DNA of 64,000 nt from Halorubrum cibi (GCF_900182635.1 NZ_FXTD01000006.1:62001-126000); one strand, 5' to 3'. Counted from the stretch's first letter, positions 45,215 through 53,987 are shown. Notes: generated by a model from the letters alone, not told the origin. Numbers and translations: made by a program.

Positions 45215-45560
45215 GTGCTTATAGAGCGGGTGTTTCGATGGAAATTGAGGTGAGTAGAACGGGATCGTTGCTGGCGCAGTGAACACCGCCAAAGCCCCAG
45301 CCGCGAGGACTCGCGCACCTCGTTGCGCGCTTCAGTCGTTCGCTCTGCTCTCTCCTTCCAGTGCTTACGTCGGTGAGCTTCGTCCTCGCGACTGCCCCTT
45401 TGAATCCCACTCCCACCCGACCGCACCGCAACCGTACCTCACGCCTCCCCAGCCTCGCTGCTCACTTCGTTCGCAGCGTCCCTCGCGGGCTCCTCGTGCC
45501 CTGTTGGGCACTCGGAGGCGCGCCACCGCGATCGCTCGTTGCTTCGTCTGTATTGAACAG
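45215..45560. repeat. Dispersed hairpin element, copy B
   Basis: Same layout as copy A: a leading TATAGAGCGGGTGTTTCG block, left arm CAAAGCCCCAGCCGCGAGGA (45290-45309), decayed right arm (45383-45402), CCTCACGCCTCCCC, then TGCCC-TGTT-GGGCA hairpin (45497-45510) and TATTGAACAG at the end. The remainder of the gap up to 45780 holds a GCGAGCGGAGCGAGCGGTTC-like stretch and GTTTTCGAGGAGCGG, with no gene, plus a TTTTATCG box near 45750 for the next gene. Confidence 0.8.
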
Positions 45561-45780
45561 TAGGGATCGAGCATCCGCGAGCGGAGCGAGCGGTTCACCG
45601 ACGGAGCCGTCGAAGACGGCGGAGTCGGCTTTTTGCCTCCAGGGTTTTCGAGGAGCGGTTCCCGAAGCGAACGCAGTGAGCGAGGGTACCCGACGATGAA
45701 AAAGGTGGCTGTACTGAGCGAAACTGCCGCATGATCTCGTCGGTCGCGCCCCTTTTATCGGTCGACGGGATAGGACGACC

Positions 45781-45978
45781 ATGAGCACGGACCTGACGTT
45801 CAACGAGGACGGCGTCGACGTCGTCTACGAGGGGATCGAGTTCGAACTCGAGAAGGACCTGATCGAGGAGGCCACGGGAAAGGGGTACCGCGACGTGACC
45901 GACCACGAGATAATCCAGATCGTCGCCGAGGAACCGGACCTCGACGGCGAGCCGGTCCGGGTCGGCGACGTGTTGTAG
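45781..45978 (+). CDS. DUF5800-like small protein
   Basis: 65 residues beginning MSTDLTFNEDGVDVVYEG and ending GEPVRVGDVL; I recall this as the haloarchaeal DUF5800 family, whose members share FELEKDLIEEA and DVTDHEIIQIVAEEP. Small acidic alpha/beta protein without catalytic signature; function unknown. The ATG is about 27 nt after TTTTATCG, so leaderless. Confidence 0.8.
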   Translation: MSTDLTFNEDGVDVVYEGIEFELEKDLIEEATGKGYRDVTDHEIIQIVAEEPDLDGEPVRVGDVL

Positions 45979-46044
45979 TCCTCGTCGGCCGCGTCGTCGA
46001 TCCGGAGCGGTCGGATTTTATGCGCCCCGCGGTTCTCACGACGC

Positions 46045-46941
46045 GTGACGTCCGCCCTTCGTCCTCCCTCCCCGAGCGACCACGGCGATCGCGGCGGCCT
46101 CGCGGTCGTGCTCGCCGCCAACCTCCTGCCGTTGGCCGGCGTCGTCCTCCTGGGTTGGCGTGCGGCCGAGATCCTCGTCGTCTACTGGATCGAACTCGTC
46201 GTCACGGTCGCCGCCTACAGCGTCGTTGCCCTGTTCGCCGAGCGACCGATCGACCTCGAGGACCGCGAGTTCTACATCGTCGGCTTCTCCGAGAACTCCG
46301 AGATCGATTCGGACCGATGGAGCGGCGACCCCGAGCCGATCGGCGTCGTCGGCCGAGTCCTTCCCTCCGCGGTCGCCGACCGCGTGCCGCCGATCTACCG
46401 GCGGAACGTCCCCGTCGTCGCGCGCTCGCTCGGAATCGTCGGGTTCCTCGCGTTCGGGGCGATCGTCCTCGCCGACACGGTCGTCACCGATCCGGTCGCC
46501 GCGGCGTCGTCACCGGCGGTCATCGGCGCCGCGCTCGCGGTCTGCGTCTCGCAGGCGGCCGAGATCCGTCGGGAGTTCTTCGTCACCCCGCGCTACGAGG
46601 AGTGGTCGCCGTACATGGTCTTGGAGGCGGCACAGCGGGTCGTCACCTACTACCTCTGTATCGGCATGGTGGCGGTGCCGGTCTCGTTTCTCGGCCTCGT
46701 CCTCGTCGCGGGGGCGGTCGACGCGCTCGCCGTCGACCCGGCCGCTCTCGGACCGCTCGCCCCGGCCGACGTCGACCCGTTCGCGCTGGCGTACGTGATC
46801 CCCTTCGCGCTCGCGAAGGCCGCCGCGGACCGGTCGCGGCGGGTCGCGTTCGACGAGGTCGACCCCGGCGGGCTCGCGGGGTGGTTCGCGCCCGAGGACC
46901 CGCGGCCCGCGTGGCTGCGCGAGCAGGAGCGGGAGTGGTGA
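46045..46941 (+). CDS. DUF6498-like polytopic membrane protein
   Basis: 298 residues with about six hydrophobic helices. The N-terminal half has VVYWIELVVTVAAYSVVALF, a motif I associate with DUF6498; after a soluble loop (residues ~80-125) further helices follow, and FVTPRYEEWSPYMVLE and VTYYLCIG are conserved-looking. The C-terminus is soluble and basic-acidic mixed. The start is a GTG at 46045, chosen because a TTTTATG box lies about 28 nt upstream. Function unknown. Confidence 0.8.
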   Translation: MTSALRPPSPSDHGDRGGLAVVLAANLLPLAGVVLLGWRAAEILVVYWIELVVTVAAYSVVALFAERPIDLEDREFYIVGFSENSEIDSDRWSGDPEPIGVVGRVLPSAVADRVPPIYRRNVPVVARSLGIVGFLAFGAIVLADTVVTDPVAAASSPAVIGAALAVCVSQAAEIRREFFVTPRYEEWSPYMVLEAAQRVVTYYLCIGMVAVPVSFLGLVLVAGAVDALAVDPAALGPLAPADVDPFALAYVIPFALAKAAADRSRRVAFDEVDPGGLAGWFAPEDPRPAWLREQEREW

Positions 46942-47018
46942 GGCGGGAGGATCGGCCCGCACCGACGCGGCCGCCCGGAAGCGCAACGCCGATACCGCGG
47001 GCCCCCGAACCGCGGGGC

Positions 47019-47762
47019 ATGTACGAGGCGGTCCACGCGTATCCCGACGGCGACGCCACCGTCGCGCGACAGGCCATGACGGCGGCGCGGTACGGCTACG
47101 ACGGGATCGTCGTCCGGACGCGATCCGCGCTGGAGCCGCCGGACGGCGCGGAGAGCGAAGCGGCCCCCACGTCCCCGGCGAGGGACCCGGACGCGATCGC
47201 CGACGAGTACGGGATCGACGTCGTCGACGCGGTCGAGGTCGACGCCGACGGCCCGAGAGAGGCCTCCGGCGCGGTCGGAAACCACCGCTCCGAGCACACG
47301 GTCGTCTGCGTCGTCGGGGGGGACGACCGACTGAACCGGTACGCGGTTGAGGAGCCGCGCGTCGACGTGCTCGCGCGACCGAACGCGGGATCGGGCGGAT
47401 TCAACCACGTCCTCGCGAAGGCCGCCCGCGACAACGGCGTCCACGTGGAGTTCGACCTCGGCCCGGTCCTCGGGGAGACGGGCGGGAACCGCGTCCGGGC
47501 GCTCGCTGACCTCCGGAAGCTCCGCGAGATCGTGACCTACTACGACGCCCCGCACGTCGTCAGCGCGAACGCCGCCTCCCATCTCGAACTGCGCGCGCCC
47601 CGCGAGGTCGTCGCCGTCGCCGAGGAGGCCGGGTTCGATCCGGAGTGGGTCCGCGAGGGGCTGCGTGCGTGGGGTTCGATCGCGGAGCGGAACCGCGAGC
47701 GACTCTCCGGGAGGTTCATTGAGCCGGGGGTCCGACGTGGACGGTATGAAACGGAGCGTTGA
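47019..47762 (+). CDS. rnp3: RNase P protein component 3 (Rpp30)
   Basis: 247 residues of the PHP/TIM-barrel-like archaeal Rpp30 family: MYEAVHAYPDGDATV, DGIVVRTRS, YGIDVVDAVEV, DVLARPNAGSGGFNHVLAKAA, VHVEFDLGPVL and a region with VSANAASHLELRAPREVVAV. A low-complexity acidic insertion sits near residues 39-60. It pairs with Pop5 in the RNase P holoenzyme that trims tRNA 5' ends. Its end overlaps the methyltransferase gene by 17 nt and the Pop5 gene follows, so they form one operon. Confidence 0.93.
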   Translation: MYEAVHAYPDGDATVARQAMTAARYGYDGIVVRTRSALEPPDGAESEAAPTSPARDPDAIADEYGIDVVDAVEVDADGPREASGAVGNHRSEHTVVCVVGGDDRLNRYAVEEPRVDVLARPNAGSGGFNHVLAKAARDNGVHVEFDLGPVLGETGGNRVRALADLRKLREIVTYYDAPHVVSANAASHLELRAPREVVAVAEEAGFDPEWVREGLRAWGSIAERNRERLSGRFIEPGVRRGRYETER

Positions 47763-48390
47763 GGATCACGCGGCCCGCTTCTCCGAGAAGGCCGCCGAGT
47801 ACGACGACTCGAAGAGCGACGAGTACCACGCCTGTGCGGACCTCGTCGTCGACTACGCCGACCCTGACCCGGACGACGTGGTGGCCGACCTCGGCGCGGG
47901 GACCGGCGCGATCACGCTCGCGCTCGCGCCGGACGCGAAGTTCATCCTCGCTCGGGACGTCAGCGAGGGGATGATGGAGGAGGGGCGTCGGAAGGCCTCG
48001 GAGGCGCGGATCACGAACGTCGAGTTCGCCTACGGCGAGTTCCGGGAACCGAACCTCGACGGGCCGGACGGTCAGTCGGTGGACGTCGTCACCTCGAACT
48101 TCGCGCTGCATCACCTCGCGGACGACGAGAAGCGCGAGGCGATCCGCGTCATGGCCGCGACGGGCGCGCGCCGGATCGTTCTCGGCGACGTGATGTTCTT
48201 CGAGGAGCCGGACCCCGAGGAGCCGTACTACAGCCCCGAGGTCGACGACCCCGCGACGGTCGGGACGCTCGTCGAGGCGTTCACGTCGGTCGGCTTCGCG
48301 GTCGTGGCGGTCGAGCGCGTCCACGACCAGGTCGGCGTGATCGTCGCCGAGCGGATCGGCTCGGGCGACGAGGTGCCCGGTGCGGAGTGA
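47746..48390 (+). CDS. Class I SAM-dependent methyltransferase
   Basis: 214 residues. SAM motif I VVADLGAGTGAITLAL, then VSEGMMEEGR, motif VVTSNFALHHLADDEKRE and GDVMFFEEPD follow in normal order; the last two resemble menaquinone/ubiquinone-type or small-molecule methyltransferases. The ATG at 47746 overlaps the Rpp30 stop by 17 nt, and the next gene is Pop5, so it sits between two RNase P subunit genes. Substrate is unknown; a tRNA or RNase P-related role is only suggested by position. Confidence 0.87.
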   Translation: MKRSVEDHAARFSEKAAEYDDSKSDEYHACADLVVDYADPDPDDVVADLGAGTGAITLALAPDAKFILARDVSEGMMEEGRRKASEARITNVEFAYGEFREPNLDGPDGQSVDVVTSNFALHHLADDEKREAIRVMAATGARRIVLGDVMFFEEPDPEEPYYSPEVDDPATVGTLVEAFTSVGFAVVAVERVHDQVGVIVAERIGSGDEVPGAE

Positions 48391-48450
48391 CCGGATGCGG
48401 AGCGATCGGATTCGAGGCGGCCGAATGCGGGGCGGCCGGGTGACGAAACC

Positions 48451-48930
48451 GTGAAACACCTCCCGAAACACCTCCGTCCGCGCTGGCGGTACCTCGCCGT
48501 CGGGATCGAGACGTGGCCGAACGCCGAGGTCGATCGCCGCGCGTTCCAGCGCGCGCTCTGGTACGGCGCCGGCAATCTGCTCGGCGACGCGGGCAGCGCC
48601 GACGCCGACCTGAAGCTGCTCTCCTTCTCGTTTTCGGGCGGTGCGGGCGAGGCAGTCGTCCGGGTCCGTCGCGGCCACGTCGAGGCGGCACGAGCCGCGA
48701 TCGGCTGTGTGGGCATGATCGACGGCGACTCCGTCGGGATCCGCGTTCGAGGAGTCTCCGGGACGGTCCGTGCCTGTGAGGAAAGATATATGGGTCGTGC
48801 GGCCGCCAGTTCGACACAGCGAGACGTCGCGTTCGAGGACGCCGAGCGGTCCGCCGTCGTGCGTGGTGACGCGTGTGACGTACGGATCGAGTCTGGATAC
48901 GTCGGCGCGGCGGCGTTCGACACCGAGTGA
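48451..48930 (+). CDS. rnp2: RNase P protein component 2 (Pop5)
   Basis: 159 residues from a GTG start. MKHLPKHLRPRWRYLAVGIE and NLLGDAGSADADLKLLSFSF match the archaeal Pop5 fold, with VRVRRGHVEAARAAIG and ISVRGVSGT-like ending (IRVRGVSGTVRACEER). The last ~40 residues (after YMGRAAA) are an extension typical of haloarchaea. Together with Rpp30 it activates the RNase P RNA. It is followed after 4 nt by the proteasome gene. Confidence 0.93.
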   Translation: MKHLPKHLRPRWRYLAVGIETWPNAEVDRRAFQRALWYGAGNLLGDAGSADADLKLLSFSFSGGAGEAVVRVRRGHVEAARAAIGCVGMIDGDSVGIRVRGVSGTVRACEERYMGRAAASSTQRDVAFEDAERSAVVRGDACDVRIESGYVGAAAFDTE

Positions 48931-48934
48931 TATC

Positions 48935-49717
48935 ATGCAGGGCCAATCCCAACAACAGGCGTACGACCGAGGCATCACCATCTTCTCTCCCGACGGCAGG
49001 CTCTACCAGGTCGAGTACGCGCGGGAGGCGGTCAAACGCGGCACGGCGAGCGTCGGCATCCGCGCCGAGGACGGGGTCGTCCTCGCGGCCGACAAGCGCG
49101 CCCGTTCCCCGCTCATGGAACCCGCGAGCATCGAGAAGCTCCACAAGGCCGACGACCACGTCGGCGTCGCCAGCGCGGGCCACGTCGCCGACGCCCGCCA
49201 GCTCATCGACTTCGCACGCCGCCAGGCACAGGTGAACCGCCTGCGGTACGGCGAGGCGATGGGGATCGAGACGCTGACGAAGACGATCACCGACCACATC
49301 CAGCAGTACACCCAGATCGGCGGAGCGCGCCCCTTCGGCGTCGCGCTCATCGTCGGCGGGATCGAGAACGGCGAGCCGCGGCTCTTCGAGACCGATCCCT
49401 CCGGCACCCCCTACGAGTGGCAGGCGCTCTCCATCGGCTCGGACCGGAGCGATCTCCGGGACTACCTCGAGTCGGAGTACGAGGAGGGGATCTCCACGGA
49501 CGAGGCGGTCGGGCTCGCGCTCGACACCCTCGCACAGACCAACGACGAGGGGCTCACCCCCGAGGGCGTCGGCGTCGCCACGATCACCGTCGACGACGAG
49601 CAGTACGCCGAGGTACCCGCCGAGGACCTCGAGTCGATCCTCGCCGATCGCGACCTGCTCGCGACCGACGAGGAGGACGGAGACGACGGCGAGTCGGCGG
49701 ACGCTGACGAGGAGTAG
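48935..49717 (+). CDS. psmA: Proteasome alpha subunit
   Basis: 260 residues. Typical alpha-subunit N-terminus YDRGITIFSPDGRLYQVEYAREAVKRG, then GVVLAADKRARSPLM, FGVALIVGG, and ETDPSGTPYEWQALSIGSD. It forms the outer gate rings of the 20S proteasome and docks AAA+ unfoldases via its C-terminus, here an acidic tail instead of the bacterial end. The start at 48935 gives the family's N-terminus. It lies immediately after Pop5, forming an RNase P/proteasome superoperon that is known in other archaea. Confidence 0.96.
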   Translation: MQGQSQQQAYDRGITIFSPDGRLYQVEYAREAVKRGTASVGIRAEDGVVLAADKRARSPLMEPASIEKLHKADDHVGVASAGHVADARQLIDFARRQAQVNRLRYGEAMGIETLTKTITDHIQQYTQIGGARPFGVALIVGGIENGEPRLFETDPSGTPYEWQALSIGSDRSDLRDYLESEYEEGISTDEAVGLALDTLAQTNDEGLTPEGVGVATITVDDEQYAEVPAEDLESILADRDLLATDEEDGDDGESADADEE

Positions 49718-49790
49718 GACGCCCCGAACCGACCGACTCCGACTCGGTCCGGTCGAAACGACCATTTTCCGGGACGCGAAACGGGACTCC

Positions 49791-50276
49791 ATGAGCGACG
49801 GTGACGCGGTCGAAGCGGGCGGACCGGGACGAGGACGCGACGAGTCCCCGCTCCCGACCGGTTATGAATTGCGCGAGACGACGCCCTCGATCGACGCGTT
49901 CGTCCGTCTTCGCCGGGAGGCCGGCATGAGCGACCGGTCGCGCGAGGCGGTCGAGCGGGGGCTCCCGAACACGACGTACGGCGTCCACGTGGTCGAGACC
50001 GGATCGACGACCGAAACGACGGTCGGGATGGCGCGGATCGTCGGCGACGGCGGGTCGATCTTCCACCTCTCGGACATGGCCGTCGCGGAGTCCCACCAGG
50101 GACGGGGGATCGGGTCGGCGATGATGGACGCGCTCGTCGCGTGGCTCCGCGCAAACGCGCCCGACGGGGCGTACGTCGACCTCCTCGCCGACGTCGACGG
50201 CTTCTACGAGCGGTGGGGGTTCGAGCGGACCGCGCCCGCCTCGAAGGGGATGGGAATTCGGACCGAGGATCTGTGA
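49791..50276 (+). CDS. GNAT-family N-acetyltransferase
   Basis: 161 residues. A GNAT fold with motif A MAVAESHQGRGIGSAMMDALVAWL (Q/R-x-x-G-x-G/A acetyl-CoA loop) and a final strand YERWGFERTAPASKGM. The N-terminal ~20 residues are acidic and probably disordered. Substrate unknown. TTTTCCG lies about 27 nt upstream of the ATG. Confidence 0.9.
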   Translation: MSDGDAVEAGGPGRGRDESPLPTGYELRETTPSIDAFVRLRREAGMSDRSREAVERGLPNTTYGVHVVETGSTTETTVGMARIVGDGGSIFHLSDMAVAESHQGRGIGSAMMDALVAWLRANAPDGAYVDLLADVDGFYERWGFERTAPASKGMGIRTEDL

Positions 50277-50356
50277 GTGAGGACCGACCCGACGGGCCGT
50301 GAGGGAACCGCACTCGGGTCGGGAGAGTTATGCCGGCGGGGGCCGACCGACGACGC

Positions 50357-51196
50357 GTGCAGAAGACGGTACTCATCACCGGGTGTTCCTCGGGCATCGG
50401 CCGCGCGACCGCGCACGCGTTCAACGACGAGGGGTGGACGGTGTACGCCACCGCGCGGAACCCCGCGGACGTCGAGACGCTCGGCGAGGCGGGCTGTACG
50501 CTGGCGACGCTCGACGTCACCGATCAGGAGGACATCGACCGCGTCGTCGACCGCGTCCTCGACGAGGAGGGCGCGATCGACGCGCTCGTCAACAACGCCG
50601 GTTACGGCCAGTTCGGGCCGATAGAGGACGTCGAGACCGAGACGGTTCACGAGCAGTTCGACGTCAACGTGTACGGTCCCCACCGGTTGACGCGAGCCGT
50701 GTTGCCGGCGATGCGCCGCGAGCGTGACGGAACGATACTCAACGTCTCCTCGGTGGCGGGAAGGGTGTCGTTCCCCGGCGGCGGCGTCTACGCCGGATCG
50801 AAGTTCGCGCTCGAGGCGATGTCCGACGCGCTCCGAAACGAGGTCCGAGAGTTCGGCGTCGACGTCGTCGTCGTCGAGCCCGGTCCCGTCCGGACGGAGT
50901 TCTCGGACCGCGTCGCGCGTGAGGCCGACCCCGAGGAGAGCGACGGGATCGAGCGATCGGGAGCGTACGAGGACTTCTACGCGCTCTTCGAGGACGCGAA
51001 ACTGATCGGCGGAGACGGGCCGGGAGCGGTCGAGCCGGAACTCGTCGCCGGGGAGATACTCAACGCCGCCAGCGCGACGAAACCGCCGGCGCGCGTCCAG
51101 CCCGGAACGCCCGCGCGCGTCGGCGTGCTCGCTCGATTCCTCCCCGACGCGATCCGCGACAAGGGGTTCGACCTGCTCCGGAGTTTCACCTCGTAG
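50357..51196 (+). CDS. SDR-family oxidoreductase
   Basis: 279 residues from GTG at 50357: TVLITGCSSGIGRATAHAF (cofactor loop), VNNAGYGQFGPIED, NVSSVAGRVSFPGGGVYAGSKFA with the Ser, Tyr and Lys catalytic set, and VEPGPVRTEF. The upstream ATG at 50330 falls inside the GTTATG TATA-like box that lies about 27 nt before this GTG, so I chose the later start; it also gives the family's normal N-terminus. Substrate unknown. Confidence 0.87.
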   Translation: MQKTVLITGCSSGIGRATAHAFNDEGWTVYATARNPADVETLGEAGCTLATLDVTDQEDIDRVVDRVLDEEGAIDALVNNAGYGQFGPIEDVETETVHEQFDVNVYGPHRLTRAVLPAMRRERDGTILNVSSVAGRVSFPGGGVYAGSKFALEAMSDALRNEVREFGVDVVVVEPGPVRTEFSDRVAREADPEESDGIERSGAYEDFYALFEDAKLIGGDGPGAVEPELVAGEILNAASATKPPARVQPGTPARVGVLARFLPDAIRDKGFDLLRSFTS

Positions 51197-51278
51197 CCGG
51201 GTCGTCGCGGAGCCGTCTTCCAGTGTTCGTTCACACGGAGACTCGCCACCGTCCGGGAATTCGCGATCGTCCGGGGAC

Positions 51279-51794
51279 TCACCGCTCGGGATCGATCGCG
51301 AACGGACTGTCTCCCTCCCGCCACTCCCAGCCGGGGAGCCGCGTCTGAAAGCCCGCGGCGAGCGCGGCGTCGAGGTCGTCCGCGCCCGCGGTTCCCGCGC
51401 CGGCTCCGTCCCTCTCGGCCGTGGCGTCCCGGTCGACGTGGACGTCCGCGAAGTGGAACGTCGCCTGCGCGAGCAGCGAGAGCGGCTGCCCGCCCGCGAT
51501 GGCCGCCGCGAGCTCCCGGCCGAGGACCTCGTCGACGACGAATCCGGGGTAGTCGCCGGCGACGTCGAGGTCGCGGAGGAGCGCGGCGTACCCCGCCACG
51601 TTGACTCCGACCTCGCCGTCCGCGAAGACGGCATCGACCTCGCGGCGGTAGGTTCCTTCGTCGACTCGGTCGACCTCGGTGCCGAACAGCGTCCCGAGTC
51701 GATCGCGCGTGTCGTTGAGTATCGGGACGACGACGGGGGCTCGATCGCGGACGCGGGCGTGCTCCTCGCGGACCGTCTCGGGGGTGATGCGCAT
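51279..51794 (-). CDS. Hypothetical haloarchaeal protein, 171 residues
   Basis: MRITPETVREEHARVRDRAPVV start, mixed alpha/beta composition with no membrane segment and no recognised motif; a low-complexity Gly/Ala/Asp stretch lies near residues 125-145 and a WEWREGDSPFAIDP ending. The TATA box CTTTTATA (51835-51842, read TATAAAAG on the minus strand) lies about 40 nt upstream, so a short leader is likely rather than the longer frame to 51902. Divergent from the aCPSF1 gene. Function unknown. Confidence 0.6.
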   Translation of the reverse strand: MRITPETVREEHARVRDRAPVVVPILNDTRDRLGTLFGTEVDRVDEGTYRREVDAVFADGEVGVNVAGYAALLRDLDVAGDYPGFVVDEVLGRELAAAIAGGQPLSLLAQATFHFADVHVDRDATAERDGAGAGTAGADDLDAALAAGFQTRLPGWEWREGDSPFAIDPER

Positions 51795-52016
51795 GAGCGG
51801 ACCACGCCGGCAAGCGGTATCGGTTTTGCGAAGTCTTTTATAACGAAGGGAGTGTATTCCGAGACAAGCGGGTTTTCGCTGGCTGTTCCCGCAACGGTAC
51901 ATACGGACAGTACTTCCACTATGCCTCCCCCGTCACGGTCGAGCGCGAAGGCGACGTGCCGCGTATCGGTTCCATACGGCCCGGCGGCGGCGGCGATCTA
52001 CGGCCCGCGGTGAGCT

Positions 52017-53942
52017 ATGAGCCAAGTCGATAAGCAACTCGAGAACCTGAAGTCGACGATAGAACAGGAGGTCCCGAACGACGTGAGCGTCACGGACGTC
52101 AAATACGAGGGGCCGGAGCTAGTCGTGTACACCCGAGATCCGAAGCGGTTCGCGGGCGACGGCGACCTGATCCGGCGACTCGCCTCGAAGCTCCGCAAGC
52201 GGATCACGGTCCGCCCGGATCCCTCCGTCCTGTCCCCGCCGAAGCAGGCGGAAGGGGAGATCAGAGACGTCATCCCCGAGGACGCCGGCGTGACCGACCT
52301 CGATTTCCACGAGGACACCGGCGAGGTGGTGATCGAGGCCGAAAAGCCCGGCATGGTGATCGGCCGACGCGGCTCCACGCTGCGGGAGATCACCCAGGAG
52401 ATCGGCTGGACCCCGGAGGTCGTCCGGACGCCGCCGATCGAGTCCTCGACCGTCTCGAACGTCCGCAACTTCCTGAAAAACGAGCGCGAGGAGCGCCGCG
52501 ACATCTTAGAGCGCGTCGGCAGACAGATCCACCGCGAGGAGATGTCCGACGACGAATGGGTCCGGATCACGACGCTCGGCTGCTGTCGCGAGGTCGGTCG
52601 AGCCGCGTTCATCCTCTCGACGCCCGAGACGCGGATCCTGATCGACTGCGGGGACAAACCGGGCGCGGAGGGGGAGGTCCCGTACCTCCAGGTGCCCGAG
52701 GCGCTCGGCGCGGGCGCACACACGATCGACGCGGTCGTGTTGACGCACGCCCACCTCGACCACTCCGCGCTGTTGCCCCTGTTGTTCAAGTACGGCTACG
52801 ACGGTCCGGTGTACACCACCGAGCCGACCCGGGACCTGATGGGGCTGCTCCAGCTCGACTACCTCGACGTGGCGGCCAAAGAGGGGCGCACGCCGCCGTA
52901 CGAGTCCGCGCAGGTCCGTGAGACGATCAAGCACACGATCCCGCTGGAGTTCGGCGACGTGACGGACATCGCGCCCGACATCAAGCTCACCTTCCACAAC
53001 GCGGGGCACATCCTCGGCAGCGCGGTGACGCACTTCCACATCGGCGACGGCCTCTACAACGTCGCCTTCTCCGGGGACATCCACTACGAGGACACCCGCC
53101 TCTTCAACGGCGCGGTCAACGATTTCCCGCGCGTCGAGACGCTGGTGTTAGAGTCCACCTACGGCGGCCGCAACGACTACCAGACCGACCAGGCGGACTC
53201 CGAGGAGGCGCTCAAACGCGTCATCAACGAGACGTACGAGGAGGGCGGCAAGGTCGTCATCCCCGCGTTCGCGGTCGGGCGGTCACAGGAGATCATGCTC
53301 GTCTTGGAGGAGGCGATGCGGGAAGGGGAGATCCCGGAGATGCCGGTCCACCTCGACGGGATGATCTGGGAGGCGACCGCGATCCACACCACCTACCCCG
53401 AGTATCTCCGCGACGACCTCCGGAACCGCATCTTCCATGAGGACGAGAACCCCTTCCTCGCCGAGCAGTTCAACCACATCGACGGCGGCGAGGACGAGCG
53501 CCAGGACGTCGCCGACGGCGAGGAGTGTATCATTCTCTCGACGTCGGGGATGATCGAGGGCGGTCCCATCATGTCGTGGCTCCGCCACATCGGGCCGGAG
53601 CCGGACTCGAACCTCGTGTTCGTCGGCTACCAGGCGCAGGGAACGCTCGGTCGTCGGATCCAGAACGGCTGGGACGAGATCCCCGTCTCCGACTGGGGCA
53701 ACGGCGGCCGCGGCGACACCCTCTCGCTCGAGATGGGCGTCGAGACCGTCGACGGCTTCTCCGGACACGCCGACCGGCAGGGCCTGGAGAACTTCGTGAA
53801 GACGATGAACCCCCGCCCGGAGAAGGTGCTTTGCGTCCACGGCGACGAGCGGTCCGTCCAGGACCTCTCCTCGGCGCTGTATCACGACTACAACATGCGG
53901 ACGTTCGCCCCGAAGAACCTGGAGACGTTCCGGTTCAAGTAG
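52017..53942 (+). CDS. Archaeal CPSF ribonuclease (aCPSF1, beta-CASP)
   Basis: 641 residues. N-terminal KH-like domains (residues ~1-170, with VIGRRGSTLREITQEIGW) are followed by the metallo-beta-lactamase core: THAHLDHSALLP (HxHxDH, near residue 244), GHILGSAVTHF, FSGDIHYEDTRLF, and the beta-CASP part with IPAFAVGRSQEIML, SGMIEGGPIMSWLRH and VDGFSGHADRQGL. It is an RNA endo- and 5'-3' exonuclease that in archaea carries out transcription termination at U-rich ends. A leaderless-looking ATG at 52017 has no upstream frame homology. Confidence 0.97.
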   Translation: MSQVDKQLENLKSTIEQEVPNDVSVTDVKYEGPELVVYTRDPKRFAGDGDLIRRLASKLRKRITVRPDPSVLSPPKQAEGEIRDVIPEDAGVTDLDFHEDTGEVVIEAEKPGMVIGRRGSTLREITQEIGWTPEVVRTPPIESSTVSNVRNFLKNEREERRDILERVGRQIHREEMSDDEWVRITTLGCCREVGRAAFILSTPETRILIDCGDKPGAEGEVPYLQVPEALGAGAHTIDAVVLTHAHLDHSALLPLLFKYGYDGPVYTTEPTRDLMGLLQLDYLDVAAKEGRTPPYESAQVRETIKHTIPLEFGDVTDIAPDIKLTFHNAGHILGSAVTHFHIGDGLYNVAFSGDIHYEDTRLFNGAVNDFPRVETLVLESTYGGRNDYQTDQADSEEALKRVINETYEEGGKVVIPAFAVGRSQEIMLVLEEAMREGEIPEMPVHLDGMIWEATAIHTTYPEYLRDDLRNRIFHEDENPFLAEQFNHIDGGEDERQDVADGEECIILSTSGMIEGGPIMSWLRHIGPEPDSNLVFVGYQAQGTLGRRIQNGWDEIPVSDWGNGGRGDTLSLEMGVETVDGFSGHADRQGLENFVKTMNPRPEKVLCVHGDERSVQDLSSALYHDYNMRTFAPKNLETFRFK

Positions 53943-53951
53943 GGCGCCGGA

Positions 53952-53987
53952 GACGTGACGGGTCGGAACGTTCCGCGCCGTCACGTC
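53952..53987. promoter_or_regulatory. Long interrupted palindrome between aCPSF1 and mgsA genes
   Basis: Perfect 10-bp arms GACGTGACGG (53952-53961) and CCGTCACGTC (53978-53987) enclose a 16-nt loop holding a second palindrome, CGGAACGTTCCG (53964-53975). It lies 10 nt after the aCPSF1 stop and about 20 nt before the TATTTTAA TATA box of the next gene, so it could be a terminator stem or an operator. Confidence 0.6.

Noticed and set aside
45361-45803. Open frames within hairpin element B, similar in peptide to frames in element A
   Set aside because: The shared peptide (ARLRVP-RARGAREGR) simply reflects shared DNA of the repeat; frames differ in length and there is no start signal or family match.
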